Shown: positions 10,111-20,272, numbered from the stretch's first letter. The stretch is DNA of 64,000 nucleotides from Yersinia aleksiciae (GCF_001047675.1 NZ_CP011975.1:3326073-3390072), one strand, 5' to 3'. A program made the numbers and translations. Notes: a model not told the origin generated them from the letters alone.

Positions 10111-11529
10111 TTGATACTGACCTACACCGATTTCATTCTCTTTACGTGTGCGGGCAATAACTGATTGCGGGGATTCAAGAACTCGCAGATCCATCTGGTC
10201 TTCGGTACGCAGCAAGATACCTCGCAGTGAGCTGGCATAAACGTCAATAATTTCCACATCAACGAATTTACCGATCATGCTCGGTGTCCCCTCAAAATTC
10301 ACCACCCGATTATTTTCAGTGCGACCGGCTAGCTCCATGGCATTTTTACGGGAGGGGCCTTCTACCAGAATACGCTGCACGCTGCCAATCATTTCGCGGC
10401 TGATGTCCATCGCCTGTTGAGTGATGCGCTGTTGCAGAATATGTAGCCGCTGCTTTTTCTCTTCTTCCGACACATCATCTGGGAGGTCCGCCGCCGGTGT
10501 CCCGGGGCGCGACGAGTAAATAAAGCTGTAGCTGGTATCAAAGCGGATATCCGCCACCAGTTTCATGGTTTGCTCAAAATCTTGCTGAGTTTCGCCGGGG
10601 AAACCGATAATAAAATCAGAACTGATTTGGATGTCGGGTCGCGCCTGACGCAGTTTGCGGATGATGGCTTTGTATTCCAGCGCAGTGTGGGCGCGCTTCA
10701 TCATGGTTAAAATACGGTCAGAACCACTCTGCACTGGCAGATGCAGGAAGCTCACCAGCTCTGGAGTATCACGATAAACATCAATAATATCGTCAGTAAA
10801 TTCAATTGGGTGGCTGGTGGTAAAGCGCAGGCGATCAATTCCGTCTATGGCCGCAACCAGCCGTAATAGCTCGGCAAAACTACAGATATCACCATCATAG
10901 GTGGCGCCGCGATAGGCATTTACATTCTGGCCGAGCAGATTCACTTCCCGTACACCTTGAGCTGCTAACTGCGCAATCTCAAACAAAATATCGTCACTTG
11001 GACGGCTGACCTCTTCGCCACGAGTGTATGGCACTACGCAGAAAGTACAGTATTTATTGCAGCCTTCCATGATAGAGACAAATGCGGTAGGGCCTTCCGC
11101 GCGAGGTTCTGGCAGGCGGTCAAACTTTTCTATTTCAGGGAAGCTGATATCCACCACCGAGCTGTGCGTGCCTTGGACGTGGTTAATCATTTCTGGCAAG
11201 CGATGCAGGGTTTGTGGCCCGAAGATAATATCGACGCAGGGGGCGCGCTGGCGCAGATGTTCCCCTTCCTGCGAGGCCACACAACCGCCGACACCAATGA
11301 TCAGCTCAGGATTTTTCTCTTTCAGTAATTTCCAGTGGCCTAGCAGACTGAACACCTTCTCTTGGGCTTTTTCGCGTATTGAGCAGGTATTTAGCAGCAG
11401 TAAGTCAGCGTCTTCAGGGATCTCTGTTAACTGGTAACCATGGGTGCTGGCCAGCAAATCAGCCATTTTAGATGAATCATATTCATTCATCTGGCAGCCC
11501 CAGGTTTTGATATGCAGTTTTTTAGTCAT
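10105..11529 (-). CDS. miaB: tRNA-2-methylthio-N6-dimethylallyladenosine synthase MiaB
   Basis: A radical-SAM methylthiotransferase that converts i6A37 to ms2i6A37 in tRNAs reading UNN codons. The N-terminal domain has cysteines in [14 protein letters not shown] and GGCVAS. The radical-SAM site is the [12 protein letters not shown] motif, and a TRAM domain lies at the C-terminus. The frame extends to 11583, but the start [11 protein letters not shown] at 11529 gives 474 residues, the family length. It sits divergently from ubiF, as in E. coli. Confidence 0.96.
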   Translation of the reverse strand: MTKKLHIKTWGCQMNEYDSSKMADLLASTHGYQLTEIPEDADLLLLNTCSIREKAQEKVFSLLGHWKLLKEKNPELIIGVGGCVASQEGEHLRQRAPCVDIIFGPQTLHRLPEMINHVQGTHSSVVDISFPEIEKFDRLPEPRAEGPTAFVSIMEGCNKYCTFCVVPYTRGEEVSRPSDDILFEIAQLAAQGVREVNLLGQNVNAYRGATYDGDICSFAELLRLVAAIDGIDRLRFTTSHPIEFTDDIIDVYRDTPELVSFLHLPVQSGSDRILTMMKRAHTALEYKAIIRKLRQARPDIQISSDFIIGFPGETQQDFEQTMKLVADIRFDTSYSFIYSSRPGTPAADLPDDVSEEEKKQRLHILQQRITQQAMDISREMIGSVQRILVEGPSRKNAMELAGRTENNRVVNFEGTPSMIGKFVDVEIIDVYASSLRGILLRTEDQMDLRVLESPQSVIARTRKENEIGVGQYQP

Positions 11530-11783
11530 TGAATTATTCATCATAAAGATCATATTGCGCGGCGTTTGTGCCGTGTTCTGCAAGCGAGAGTGCTGCCCCG
11601 CAATCGAATGAGTGGTTAGCGCAAAGGCTCAGTCGTTGAGGGGTATTGTAGTCATTTGCTAGTGCGATGACCACCGCATAACAGCTGACTTATTCTGATG
11701 CAGAGGGAAAAATCCGGTACACTTATGACCAACAAAATACTTGTCTATGCAAGTATTATTTTAACTTTTAAAGCACAACTAAA

Positions 11784-12965
11784 ATGAATAAATCGCAACC
11801 AAATTATGATGTTGTGGTCGTCGGTGGTGGCATGGTAGGCGCTGCGGCGGCATTAGGACTGGCACAAGCTGGCTGGTCAGTGGCGTTACTGGAGCATGAG
11901 GCTCCGGCTTCGTTTGATGCCAGCAGTGTGCCGGATTTACGGGTTTCCGCCATTGGATGTACCTCGGTGGCGCTGCTTAAGCAGCTCGGGGCATGGTCAC
12001 GGGTCCAGCAAATGCGCTATGCGCCTTATCGCCGACTGGAGACTTGGGAACAGCCTGGCTCGCAAGTTATCTTTGATGCGGCATCACTGTCGTTGCCGGA
12101 ACTGGGTTTTATGGTTGAAAACCGAGTTTTGCAGTTAGCACTGTGGCAACAGATAGTAGAGTGCCAAAATTTGACGTTGCTGTGCCCATCACGGCTGCAA
12201 ACTATGATCAGAGTAGATAACTACTGGAAAATCACGTTAGATGCGCAGCAAGAGATACAGGGCCATTTAGTCATAGGCGCTGATGGCGCAAATTCTCTGG
12301 TAAGACATTTAGCGGGTATTGGTACCAGTGGTTGGCAGTATCGTCAGTCTTGCATGCTCATCACGGTAGAAACCGATACCGCTCAGCAAGACACCACCTG
12401 GCAACAGTTCTTTCCCTCCGGGCCCCGTGCTTTCCTGCCGCTGTTTGATCGCTGGGCATCGTTGGTCTGGTACGACAGCCCGCAGCGTATCCGCCAGCTT
12501 CAGGCGATGCCGATGGCGCAATTGAATCAGGAAATAGCGGCAGCCTTCCCGTCCCGTTTGGGGGCGGTTAAGGCGATTGCCGCGGGCTCTTTCCCGCTGG
12601 TCCGCCGTCATGCGCAGCATTATGTGCAGCCAGGGCTAGTATTACTGGGGGATGCTGCCCATACCATTAATCCGCTTGCCGGGCAGGGGGTTAATCTGGG
12701 GTATCGAGATGTTGACGCGCTGCTTAATGTGTTGAATCAGGCCCGTGAACTGGCAGAACCTTGGCAGAGTGAACAGGTATTACTGCGTTACCAGCGCCGC
12801 CGACGTACTGATAATCTGATTATGCAAAGCGGCATGGATCTGTTTTACACCGCCTTCAGTAATGACCTACCACCAGTAAAATTTGTGCGTAATTTAGCAC
12901 TGATGGCTGCGCAGAGGGCCGGTAAGCTTAAAGAGCAGGCATTGAGGTATGCGTTGGGGTTGTAG
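11784..12965 (+). CDS. ubiF: 3-demethoxyubiquinol 3-hydroxylase UbiF
   Basis: A flavoprotein monooxygenase of the ubiquinone pathway that hydroxylates the benzoquinol ring. It has an N-terminal FAD Rossmann motif (VVVGGGMVGAAAALGLAQAG), a central GADGANS motif and a C-terminal LLGDAAHTINPLAGQG flavin-binding motif. The 393 residues match the UbiF/UbiH/VisC family. Position next to miaB and the tRNA cluster singles out UbiF over its paralogues. The start at 11784 has no strong Shine-Dalgarno element but begins the conserved N-terminus. Confidence 0.93.
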   Translation: MNKSQPNYDVVVVGGGMVGAAAALGLAQAGWSVALLEHEAPASFDASSVPDLRVSAIGCTSVALLKQLGAWSRVQQMRYAPYRRLETWEQPGSQVIFDAASLSLPELGFMVENRVLQLALWQQIVECQNLTLLCPSRLQTMIRVDNYWKITLDAQQEIQGHLVIGADGANSLVRHLAGIGTSGWQYRQSCMLITVETDTAQQDTTWQQFFPSGPRAFLPLFDRWASLVWYDSPQRIRQLQAMPMAQLNQEIAAAFPSRLGAVKAIAAGSFPLVRRHAQHYVQPGLVLLGDAAHTINPLAGQGVNLGYRDVDALLNVLNQARELAEPWQSEQVLLRYQRRRRTDNLIMQSGMDLFYTAFSNDLPPVKFVRNLALMAAQRAGKLKEQALRYALGL

Positions 12966-12981
12966 GGGTGTTTTATGTGCA

Positions 12982-13025
12982 GTTATTACCTGTAAGCAAA
13001 TTTGGCTCTGCTTACAGGTAATAAC
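12982..13025. repeat. Perfect 17-bp inverted repeat with 10-base loop
   Basis: GTTATTACCTGTAAGCA at 12982-12998 is exactly reverse-complementary to 13009-13025, around a loop of ten bases. It sits just after the ubiF stop and before the tRNA operon terminator. There is no T-tract after either arm, so it is not a classical intrinsic terminator. It may still protect the ubiF mRNA 3' end or be a small palindromic element. Confidence 0.85.
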
Positions 13026-13052
13026 TCTTCTTGGACCTATAACTCAAGAATG

Positions 13053-13078
13053 CAAAAAGCCCGCCGAAGCGAGCTTTT
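13053..13078 (-). terminator. Intrinsic terminator of the tRNA operon
   Basis: On the minus strand GCTCGC-TTCG-GCGGGC forms a stable UUCG-loop hairpin followed by five T, placed a few bases after the last tRNA (Gln). Confidence 0.85.
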
Positions 13079-13085
13079 CTAAATT

Positions 13086-13160
13086 TGGCTGGGGTACGAG
13101 GATTCGAACCTCGGAATGCTGGAATCAGAATCCAGTGCCTTACCGCTTGGCGATACCCCA
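13086..13160 (-). tRNA. tRNA-Gln (anticodon CTG)
   Basis: A 75-base cloverleaf with encoded CCA. The anticodon loop reads CTG on the minus strand within CTGGATTCTGATTCCAG. It reads CAG codons. It corresponds to glnV/glnX of E. coli, where two copies exist; only one is found here. Confidence 0.97.
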
Positions 13161-13165
13161 AAAGA

Positions 13166-13242
13166 TGGTGGCTACGACGGGAATCGAACCTGTGACCCCA
13201 GCATTATGAGTGCTGTGCTCTAACCAGCTGAGCTACGTAGCC
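13166..13242 (-). tRNA. metU: tRNA-Met, elongator (anticodon CAT)
   Basis: A 77-base tRNA with encoded CCA and anticodon CAT. The acceptor stem starts GGCTACG, as in elongator rather than initiator tRNA-Met. It is identical in sequence to the copy at 13611-13687. Confidence 0.96.
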
Positions 13243-13273
13243 ATCCTGAAATCTTTATTCTTAAGGAATTGTA

Positions 13274-13348
13274 TGGCTGGGATACCAGGATTCGAACCTG
13301 GGAATGCCAGGATCAAAACCTGGTGCCTTACCGCTTGGCGATATCCCA
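13274..13348 (-). tRNA. glnW: tRNA-Gln (anticodon TTG)
   Basis: A 75-base tRNA with encoded CCA and anticodon TTG, reading CAA codons. It is identical to the neighbouring copy at 13415-13489; the two correspond to glnW/glnU. Confidence 0.96.
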
Positions 13349-13414
13349 ACTGAAATACAATTCTTTTTGTTACATCACAACTTTGCTGTCTTACAACTCA
13401 CCATCAAAAAAAGA

Positions 13415-13489
13415 TGGCTGGGATACCAGGATTCGAACCTGGGAATGCCAGGATCAAAACCTGGTGCCTTACCGCTTGGCGATATCCCA
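13415..13489 (-). tRNA. glnU: tRNA-Gln (anticodon TTG)
   Basis: Second copy of tRNA-Gln(TTG), 75 bases with encoded CCA. The two identical copies lie 66 bases apart and could recombine. Confidence 0.96.
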
Positions 13490-13518
13490 TCTGCTGTGAC
13501 AAACCGATGAACAAATAA

Positions 13519-13603
13519 TGGTGCGGGAGGCGAGACTTGAACTCGCACACCTTGCGGCGCTAGAACCTAAATCTAGTGCGTCTACCAATTTCGCCACTCC
13601 CGC
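13519..13603 (-). tRNA. leuW: tRNA-Leu (anticodon TAG)
   Basis: An 85-base tRNA with a long variable arm, encoded CCA and anticodon TAG within CTAGATTTAGGTTCTAG. It is the leuW type, reading CUA and other CUN codons. Confidence 0.96.
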
Positions 13604-13610
13604 AAAAAGA

Positions 13611-13687
13611 TGGTGGCTACGACGGGAATCGAACCTGTGACCCCAGCATTATGAGTGCTGTGCTCTAACCAGCTGAGCTACGTAGCC
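13611..13687 (-). tRNA. metT: tRNA-Met, elongator (anticodon CAT)
   Basis: First tRNA of the minus-strand operon, 77 bases with encoded CCA and anticodon CAT. The order metT-leuW-glnU-glnW-metU-glnV matches E. coli except for one missing glutamine tRNA at the end. Confidence 0.96.
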
Positions 13688-13914
13688 ATCTTTTTTCGCA
13701 TTACCTTCATCGGCGTTGCGGGGCGCATTATGCGTATATGGCCGAATTGCGTCAACTAGTTTTTTCCCGAAAAAGCGCTGAAAGGGTTCGTTTGTTTGGC
13801 TTGTGAACAGTCTGGCGATTAAATGAACGATAATGGTAATTAATTATTGAATTTGCCAGCAAAAGGAATCGTTGGCGATATCCTGAGTCCCTGACCGGGG
13901 AGGGTTATTCCACA

Positions 13915-13945
13915 TAAAAAACAAGGCCGCCAAAGGCGACCTTGA
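13915..13945 (-). terminator. Intrinsic terminator after asnB
   Basis: On the minus strand CAAGGTCGCC-TTTG-GCGGCCTTG (one mismatch) is followed by six T. It lies about 50 bases past the asnB stop. The remaining bases up to the tRNA operon should hold that operon's promoter; no other gene is visible. Confidence 0.85.
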
Positions 13946-13994
13946 TAGCAGAATATTGAATACGAATAGATTGATTATCTGTAATCGAATTCAG

Positions 13995-15659
13995 TTATTT
14001 ATATGCGTCCTGATGAACGCCTACCGCGCGACCTGATGGGTCATCCATATTTTTGAATGATTCATCCCATTCGATAGCTTTAGCTGATGAACAAGCAACA
14101 GATGGGCCGCCAGGGACACATTCAGCCGCACTTGGCAGCGGGAACAGCTCTTCAAAGATTTCGCGATACAAATAGCCCTCTTTTGACGATGGCGTGTTGT
14201 ACGGGAAACGGAAGTGGGCAGTTTCCATTTGTTGGTCAGTGACTTGCTCGGCCGCTTTCTCTTTTAATGTATCAATCCAGCTATAACCCACACCATCGGA
14301 GAACTGCTCTTTCTGACGCCATGCAACGCTGTGTGGCAAGTAGGATTCGAAACATTCACGCAGGACATGTTTTTCCATTTTACCATTGCCGCACATCTTG
14401 TCCTGCGGGTTGATTCGCATCGCGACATCAAGGAAGTTCTTATCCAGGAAGGGTACGCGGGCTTCAACACCCCAGGCGGACATCGCTTTGTTGGCGCGGG
14501 CGCAGTCAAACATATGCAGGGCCAGCAATTTACGCACAGTTTCTTCATGCAATTCTTTGGCGTTTGGCGCTTTGTGGAAGTAGAGGTAACCACCGAATAC
14601 TTCGTCAGAACCTTCGCCAGACAGCACCATTTTAATGCCCATCGCCTTGATTTTACGCGACATCAAATACATTGGTGTCGAGGCGCGGATCGTGGTGACA
14701 TCATAGGTTTCAATGTGATAAATCACATCGCGGATCGCATCCAGACCTTCTTGCACGGTGAAATGAATTTCATGGTGCACAGTGCCTAAATGGTTAGCCA
14801 CTTCTTTCGCAGCACGTAAGTCCGGTGAGCCAATTAAACCCACGGCGAAGGAGTGCAACTGTGGCCACCAAGCCTCACTGCGCTCATCGTCTTCAACTCG
14901 ACGGGCAGCAAATTTTTTGGTGATGGCAGAGATGACGGAGGAGTCCAAACCACCAGACAGCAATACGCCGTAAGGGACGTCAGACATCAGGTGACTTTTT
15001 ACCGCTTCTTCTAATGCATTAGCAAGTTGTACTTTATCGGTAACATTGTCTTTGACATTATCGAAATCAAACCAATCGCGATGATAATACTCACGAATTT
15101 CGCCATCTTGGCTCCACAGGTAGCTGCCCGCTGGGAATTCTTTGATGGTGCGGCAAACGGGGACCAGTGCTTTCATTTCAGAGGCGACATACATGTTGCC
15201 GTGTTCGTCGTGGCCCATATACAGCGGGATAATTCCCAGATGGTCACGGCCAATCAGGTAGGCATCTTTCTCGGTATCGTATAAGACGAAAGCGAACATG
15301 CCTTGCAGATCATCAAGGAATTCAGGCCCTTTCTCCTGATACAACGCCAAAATAACTTCACAGTCTGAGCCCGTTTGGAACGCGTAGCGGTCACCATATT
15401 GCTGACGCAATGCCTGATGGTTATAGATCTCACCGTTGACCGCCAGAATATGGGTGCGAGCCTCATTAAGCAGAGGTTGGGCACCAGTATTGACGTCAAC
15501 AATGGATAAACGTTCATGGGCGAGAATGGCTTTATCATTTGCCCACACACCAGACCAATCCGGTCCGCGGTGGCGCATTAAACGTGACATTTCCAGCGCT
15601 TTTTTGCGCAGTTCAATGGGGTCGGTTTTAAGGTCGAGGACCCCGAAAATAGAACACAT
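13995..15659 (-). CDS. asnB: Asparagine synthetase B (glutamine-hydrolysing)
   Basis: AsnB makes asparagine from aspartate, ATP and glutamine. The catalytic Cys2 follows the start (MCSIFGVLDL) and begins the N-terminal glutaminase domain. The synthetase domain has the PP-loop SGGLDSS near residue 235. The 554 residues equal the E. coli enzyme. It lies downstream of nagD on the same strand as in E. coli, with its own spacer and terminator, so it is probably a separate transcription unit. Confidence 0.97.
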   Translation of the reverse strand: MCSIFGVLDLKTDPIELRKKALEMSRLMRHRGPDWSGVWANDKAILAHERLSIVDVNTGAQPLLNEARTHILAVNGEIYNHQALRQQYGDRYAFQTGSDCEVILALYQEKGPEFLDDLQGMFAFVLYDTEKDAYLIGRDHLGIIPLYMGHDEHGNMYVASEMKALVPVCRTIKEFPAGSYLWSQDGEIREYYHRDWFDFDNVKDNVTDKVQLANALEEAVKSHLMSDVPYGVLLSGGLDSSVISAITKKFAARRVEDDERSEAWWPQLHSFAVGLIGSPDLRAAKEVANHLGTVHHEIHFTVQEGLDAIRDVIYHIETYDVTTIRASTPMYLMSRKIKAMGIKMVLSGEGSDEVFGGYLYFHKAPNAKELHEETVRKLLALHMFDCARANKAMSAWGVEARVPFLDKNFLDVAMRINPQDKMCGNGKMEKHVLRECFESYLPHSVAWRQKEQFSDGVGYSWIDTLKEKAAEQVTDQQMETAHFRFPYNTPSSKEGYLYREIFEELFPLPSAAECVPGGPSVACSSAKAIEWDESFKNMDDPSGRAVGVHQDAYK

Positions 15660-16031
15660 AATAATCTCCCTAACTTCTCTGCTTTGGCGGTGATGATGTT
15701 GAATTTGAGTCGTTCATCGCTGGAACTGTTTTTCGCACTCTTGCTTGTGATTGATGCAAGCTATGCCCCATGACGATGCAGTCATCCGAATAATATTAAG
15801 CTGTATGTCAGAAATAGATGCAAAAAACACGCCAATTTACCGTTCTGATGCCTTAGCGCTATAGCTGGCGCGGTGGTAAGCGCTAAGCTAACAACCCTGT
15901 GGCGTCAAGGACGAAGGGTATAAAGAGAAAATGCGCCAAAATAGGGAGGAATGGCAAGAAACTTTGGTGCATTGCACTAAAAAAGGGAGTGAGACGAGAA
16001 AAGGCGTGGCGGCCATCGCCGCCAGCAGGGA
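15660..16031. other. asnB-nagD spacer with a possible half-ERIC
   Basis: A gene-free stretch of about 370 bases containing the asnB promoter region. Bases 15884-15922 end in ACGAAGGGTATA and resemble the right end of ERIC, without a left half. A GC-rich palindrome at 16008-16023 lies just after the nagD stop and may be a weak terminator. Confidence 0.4.
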
Positions 16032-16784
16032 TTAGATAATATCGATTTCGGCAACAGAGGGGTAAACGTAACTCGGGCGGAATGGCATGGCTTCGATATC
16101 TGGCAGCGTTGAAACACCTGACAGGACCAAAATCGTTTCAAGGCCCGCCTGGAAACCAGCCAGAATATCGGTGCGCAAGTTATCACCCACAATGACGGTG
16201 CTTTCTGAATGCGCCTGCATCTTGTTCAGCGCGGCACGGATGATCCACGGGCTAGGTTTGCCGACATAAAATGGCTTGCGACCTGAAATTTTCTCAATCG
16301 GGGCGCAGAGTGCACCACAGGCTGGCGCGAAGCCGTGGCCGTGGCTATCAGGGTTGGTGGCAATAAAACGTGCGCCATTGGCGACAAAATAGGCGGCTTT
16401 ATGCATCATGTCCCAGTTATAAGAGCGAGTTTCACCGACAATCACAAAATCAGGATTGATGTCAGTGATAGTAAAGCCTGCTTTATACAATTCGTGAACT
16501 AATGCCCCTTCACCCACCACATAGGCTTTTTTACCATCCTGACGACGCAGGAAATCAGCAGTGGCCATGGCTGAGGTGTAAAATGCACTTTCCGGCACAT
16601 CAAGCCCTGCCGTGATAAAACGGTTAGCCAGATCTTGCGCGGTTTGTGACGGGTAGTTGGTCAGGATAACCAGTGGCATTCCGGCATTTTGTACGCGAGC
16701 CAAGAAATCATTGGCACCCGGTATCGCTTTATTGTCATGCAACAACACACCATCGATATCACATATAACGCTTTTAATTGTCAT
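16032..16784 (-). CDS. nagD: Ribonucleotide monophosphatase NagD
   Basis: A HAD-superfamily phosphatase of 250 residues. It acts on UMP and other nucleotide monophosphates in E. coli; no direct role in amino-sugar metabolism is known. The first HAD motif DIDGVLL is at residues 9-15, TNYPS is motif II and VGDNLRTDI near residue 200 is the acidic motif. It is the last gene of the nagBACD unit, separated from nagC by 86 bases. Confidence 0.95.
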   Translation of the reverse strand: MTIKSVICDIDGVLLHDNKAIPGANDFLARVQNAGMPLVILTNYPSQTAQDLANRFITAGLDVPESAFYTSAMATADFLRRQDGKKAYVVGEGALVHELYKAGFTITDINPDFVIVGETRSYNWDMMHKAAYFVANGARFIATNPDSHGHGFAPACGALCAPIEKISGRKPFYVGKPSPWIIRAALNKMQAHSESTVIVGDNLRTDILAGFQAGLETILVLSGVSTLPDIEAMPFRPSYVYPSVAEIDII

Positions 16785-16870
16785 TGTTTAAATTACTCTT
16801 TTAGCGCGGTAATGAGTCACTATAACATGGTCGATTAGGGGATAGACCATGTAACTTCCTTATCGGCAGG

Positions 16871-18094
16871 TTAGTTTTCTAACAAGCGTTGCAACAAAAC
16901 ACCATTCAACATGGCGCGTTTCGCCAAGGCAAAAGCACCAATTGCGGATTGATGGTCAAGCTGCGAGGTGACTATCGGCAGATTCTGGCGGAAGTTTTTC
17001 AGTACTTGCGTGTTAATACAGCTTTGGATGGCGGGCAGCAGGATTTTGTCGGCTTCGATGATTTCACCGGCAATCACGACTTTTTGTGGATTAAATAAGT
17101 TGATGGCGATAGAGATGGCTTTGCCCAGATAGCGGCCCACATGCTCAATCACTTCGCCTGCCAGTAAATCACCCCGATTAGCCGCTTTGCAGATAGCACC
17201 AATATGACAATCATCGAGTGTTAACTTACTTGGGTAGCCCTGCGCGAGCAGGTGGCGCACACGGTTTTCAATCGCCGCATTGGAGGCGACGGTTTCCAGA
17301 CAACCAAAGTTGCCGCAATAACAGCGCTCACCTAAAGGGTCAATCTGGATATGGCCGATCTCCCCTACGTTGCCGTTACTGCCTAAAAATATCTGGCTGT
17401 TGACGATGATACCGGCCCCGGTGCCTCGGTGCAGGCGAACCAATATGGAGTCTTCGCAATCACGCGTCGCACCAAAATAGTGCTCGGCCAGCGCCAGACT
17501 ACGAATATCGTGACCAACAAAGCTGGTGACATTGAACCGATTTTGCAGATTTTCGACTAACGGCCAGTTGCTGACACTGATATGTGGCATATAGCGCACG
17601 ATACCTTTGCTTGGCTCAACTAGCCCCGGGAGGATGACGGCAATGGCGATCAGTTCACGCAATTTGCGCTGATAAGCTTCAATAAATTGGCTGATGATAT
17701 TGAATAGTGCATGTTCCAGTGTTTCTTGCGTACGTTCGGGCAGTGAATAGTGCTCTTCACCCAGCGATTTGCCGCCCATGTCAAACAGGGTAATGGTGGC
17801 ATCGTGGCGGCCAAGACGGACAGCGATGGTGTGGAACTGGCGGTTTTCTGTGACGATGGAAATTGCGCGGCGGCCACCGGTGGAGGCTTGCTGATCGACT
17901 TCTTTGATCAGCCCGCGCTCCAACAGTTGGCGGGTGATTTTCGTGACACTGGCGGGGGCTAGCTGGCTGAGATCGGCAATCTGAATACGCGAAATCGGGC
18001 CTTGCTGATCAATAAGCCGGTAAACTACGGCACCATTGAGTTGCTTCACAAGATCCACATTACCAATTTGTGACTGTCCGCCGGTGCTCATCAA
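16871..18094 (-). CDS. nagC: N-acetylglucosamine repressor NagC
   Basis: A ROK-family transcription factor of 407 residues. It has an N-terminal winged helix-turn-helix (about residues 15-75), an ASTGGRR linker and a C-terminal ROK sugar-binding domain. The zinc motif CYCGNFGCLE is near residue 245. It represses nag and chitin-uptake genes until GlcNAc-6-phosphate binds. Operator-like sequences for it are seen in this window between nagB and nagE and upstream of chiP. It lies 13 bases after nagA. Confidence 0.95.
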   Translation of the reverse strand: MMSTGGQSQIGNVDLVKQLNGAVVYRLIDQQGPISRIQIADLSQLAPASVTKITRQLLERGLIKEVDQQASTGGRRAISIVTENRQFHTIAVRLGRHDATITLFDMGGKSLGEEHYSLPERTQETLEHALFNIISQFIEAYQRKLRELIAIAVILPGLVEPSKGIVRYMPHISVSNWPLVENLQNRFNVTSFVGHDIRSLALAEHYFGATRDCEDSILVRLHRGTGAGIIVNSQIFLGSNGNVGEIGHIQIDPLGERCYCGNFGCLETVASNAAIENRVRHLLAQGYPSKLTLDDCHIGAICKAANRGDLLAGEVIEHVGRYLGKAISIAINLFNPQKVVIAGEIIEADKILLPAIQSCINTQVLKNFRQNLPIVTSQLDHQSAIGAFALAKRAMLNGVLLQRLLEN

Positions 18095-18107
18095 TAAAAT
18101 TACTCGC

Positions 18108-19253
18108 TTATTTTAAAACCTCGTTACCATTAACGATGGTTTTAGTGATTTTATAATCGCGGGTAAAGGCAGTCAGGTTGGCTACTTTGCCGACTTCAAT
18201 ACTCCCTAACTGCTTATCCACGCCAATAGCGCGGGCCGCATACAGTGTCGCCATCCGCAATACTTCATCTAGCGCGATGCCAACATGTTCCACACTGTTT
18301 TTGACCGCTTCGATCATCGTCAGTGCTGAACCGCTTAGTGTGCCATTTTCATCCACACATAAACCATCGCGATAGTATATTGTTTTACCAGCAAAAATAA
18401 ATTGATCAATTTCAGCACCCGCTGGTGCGGTGGCATCGGTGACCAGTACCAGCTTGTCACCTTTCAGGTGTTTTGCGGTACGGATATTAGCCCAATCAAC
18501 ATGTAAACCATCTGCTATAACGCCGGTATAGACCTCAGGCGTATCAAAAATAGCCCCGATCAAACCTGGCTCGCGCCCCGAAATGTACGGCATTGCATTA
18601 TAAAGGTGCGTCGCAAAGCGAATGCCAGCAGCAAATCCTTTACGAGCTTGCTTATAAGTTGCATTTGAGTGACCAGCAGAAACCAAAATACCCGCTTCTG
18701 TCAGTTGTTGAATATATTTCGCATCAACCATTTCTGGTGCCAGAGTGAATTTGGTAATCACATCCGCATTGGCACACAGGTAATCCACCATTTCAGCGGT
18801 AGGCTTACGGATAAACGCCGGATTATGGGTGCCTTTCTTCAACGGGTTAAGATACGGCCCCTCCAGATGCAGCCCCAGCGCCTGATGCTGGTTTTTTTGT
18901 AGATATGAACGCATGACATCAACGGCATGTTTCATGAATTCATCACTGCTGGTAATCAGTGTTGGCAGGAAGCTGGTGCAACCTGATTTTTCATTAGCGC
19001 GCTGCATGATATCCAATGTCTCTTCTGAGATAGCCTCAAGAGAATCATTGAACTGCACACCACCGCAACCATTTAACTGAACATCAATAAAACCGGGGGC
19101 CAGAATGGCACCACCCAAATCGCGTATCTCAATACCAGCCGGAAGTTCATCGACAGGACAGATACGTTCGATCAATCCATCAGCCACGACAACAGCATGA
19201 TTATCCAGTACTTCATGGCTGGTATAAATACGGCCGTGAGTTAAAGCGTACAT
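18108..19253 (-). CDS. nagA: N-acetylglucosamine-6-phosphate deacetylase NagA
   Basis: A metal-dependent amidohydrolase that removes acetate from GlcNAc-6-P, producing glucosamine-6-P for NagB and lowering the NagC inducer. GFIDVQLNG begins the TIM barrel, [16 protein letters not shown] carries the metal-binding glutamate near residue 130, and SAGHSNA and TDATAPAG supply later active-site residues. The 381 residues are typical. It lies 19 bases after nagB. Confidence 0.96.
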   Translation of the reverse strand: MYALTHGRIYTSHEVLDNHAVVVADGLIERICPVDELPAGIEIRDLGGAILAPGFIDVQLNGCGGVQFNDSLEAISEETLDIMQRANEKSGCTSFLPTLITSSDEFMKHAVDVMRSYLQKNQHQALGLHLEGPYLNPLKKGTHNPAFIRKPTAEMVDYLCANADVITKFTLAPEMVDAKYIQQLTEAGILVSAGHSNATYKQARKGFAAGIRFATHLYNAMPYISGREPGLIGAIFDTPEVYTGVIADGLHVDWANIRTAKHLKGDKLVLVTDATAPAGAEIDQFIFAGKTIYYRDGLCVDENGTLSGSALTMIEAVKNSVEHVGIALDEVLRMATLYAARAIGVDKQLGSIEVGKVANLTAFTRDYKITKTIVNGNEVLK

Positions 19254-19272
19254 CTTAGCCCCCTGATATCAA

Positions 19273-20073
19273 TTAAAGATCTTTGATGTTTTCAGCTTCC
19301 AATTCGTGGAAGTATTTTACAGTTTTGACTTTCAATTCCATAGTGGAAGGTTCGTCACACACCATGATGGCCTTGGCATGCAGTTGCAGGCAACTGATGG
19401 TCCACATGTGGTTGATGCTACCTTCAACAGCGGCTTGTAAGGCTTGAGCTTTACCGTGGCCGGTCACCAGAATCATCACTTCTTCCGCATCCAGCAATGT
19501 ACCCACACCCACTGTAAGTGCATATTTAGGCACGAGATTTGCATCACCACCAAAGAAGCGTGAGTTAGCGATACGGGTTTCTTGGGTCAGGGTTTTGATA
19601 CGGGTACGGGAAGCCAAAGAGGAGGCTGGTTCATTAAATGCGATATGGCCGTCAACGCCAACGCCACCCATGAACAGGTTAATTTTACCGTAAGACTTAA
19701 TTTTCGCTTCGTAGCGACGGCACTCTTCATCGATATCCGGCGCGTTACCATTCAACAGGTTAATGTTCTCGGCAGGGATATCTACATGATCGAAGAAGTT
19801 AGTGTGCATGAAGGTGTAGTAGCTTTCCGGATGCTCTTGCGGCAAGCCGACGTACTCATCCATGTTGAAAGTGACAACATTTTTGAAGCTAATTTCACCG
19901 GCTTTATGCATCGCAACCAAGTGTTTGTAAGCTTCCATCGGTGTTCCACCGGTTGGCAGGCCCAGAACAAATGGGCGCTCAGCGGTCGGTTTGAACGCAT
20001 TAATGCGGTTAACGATATGACGTGCTGCCCATTTACCAACTTCTGTGGTGTTTTTCAGTGGGATAAGTCTCAT
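19273..20073 (-). CDS. nagB: Glucosamine-6-phosphate deaminase NagB
   Basis: NagB converts glucosamine-6-P to fructose-6-P and ammonia, feeding glycolysis. The 266 residues match the E. coli hexameric allosteric enzyme. FNMDEYVGL contains the catalytic aspartate, and [17 protein letters not shown] carries the histidine and glutamate of the active site. It is first in nagBACD and is transcribed divergently from nagE across a shared NagC/CRP region. Confidence 0.97.
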   Translation of the reverse strand: MRLIPLKNTTEVGKWAARHIVNRINAFKPTAERPFVLGLPTGGTPMEAYKHLVAMHKAGEISFKNVVTFNMDEYVGLPQEHPESYYTFMHTNFFDHVDIPAENINLLNGNAPDIDEECRRYEAKIKSYGKINLFMGGVGVDGHIAFNEPASSLASRTRIKTLTQETRIANSRFFGGDANLVPKYALTVGVGTLLDAEEVMILVTGHGKAQALQAAVEGSINHMWTISCLQLHAKAIMVCDEPSTMELKVKTVKYFHELEAENIKDL

Positions 20074-20178
20074 CTTGCACCTCTTGGGATTGGGAATAAT
20101 GGCTATACTCTACGCGGTTTGAATCATTCAGCTAAGCGTAACTCAGATTTTGACTCATGCGCTGGTACAATGCTGTGT

Positions 20179-20202
20179 TCATTTTTCGAATGATAAAATA
20201 AG
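20179..20202. promoter_or_regulatory. Putative NagC operator, nagB side
   Basis: The sequence around TTTTTCGAATGATAAAATAA matches the NagC site pattern of T-rich and A-rich flanks around a CG-containing centre. It lies about 110 bases upstream of nagB. Its centre is about 95 bases from a second such site, close to the operator spacing of the E. coli nagE-nagB repression loop as I recall it. Confidence 0.65.
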
Positions 20203-20244
20203 TTTTGTATCATGGCTAGTGAATTGGTGCTTTTTCGATAGTTT

Positions 20245-20266
20245 TTGGTGATATTTATCACAAAAT
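20245..20266. promoter_or_regulatory. Putative CRP site between nagB and nagE
   Basis: TTGGTGATATTTATCACAAA contains GTGA-N6-TCAC, a nearly symmetric CRP core. It lies between the two NagC sites, as in the E. coli nagE-nagB region. Confidence 0.75.
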
Positions 20267-20272
20267 AGGGGG

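Noticed and set aside
13269..13510. Reading frames with repeated GWDTRIRTWECQDQNLVPYRLAI-type peptides, looking like a repeat protein
   Set aside because: They are translations across the antisense of two identical tRNA-Gln genes; the repeat comes from the tRNAs.
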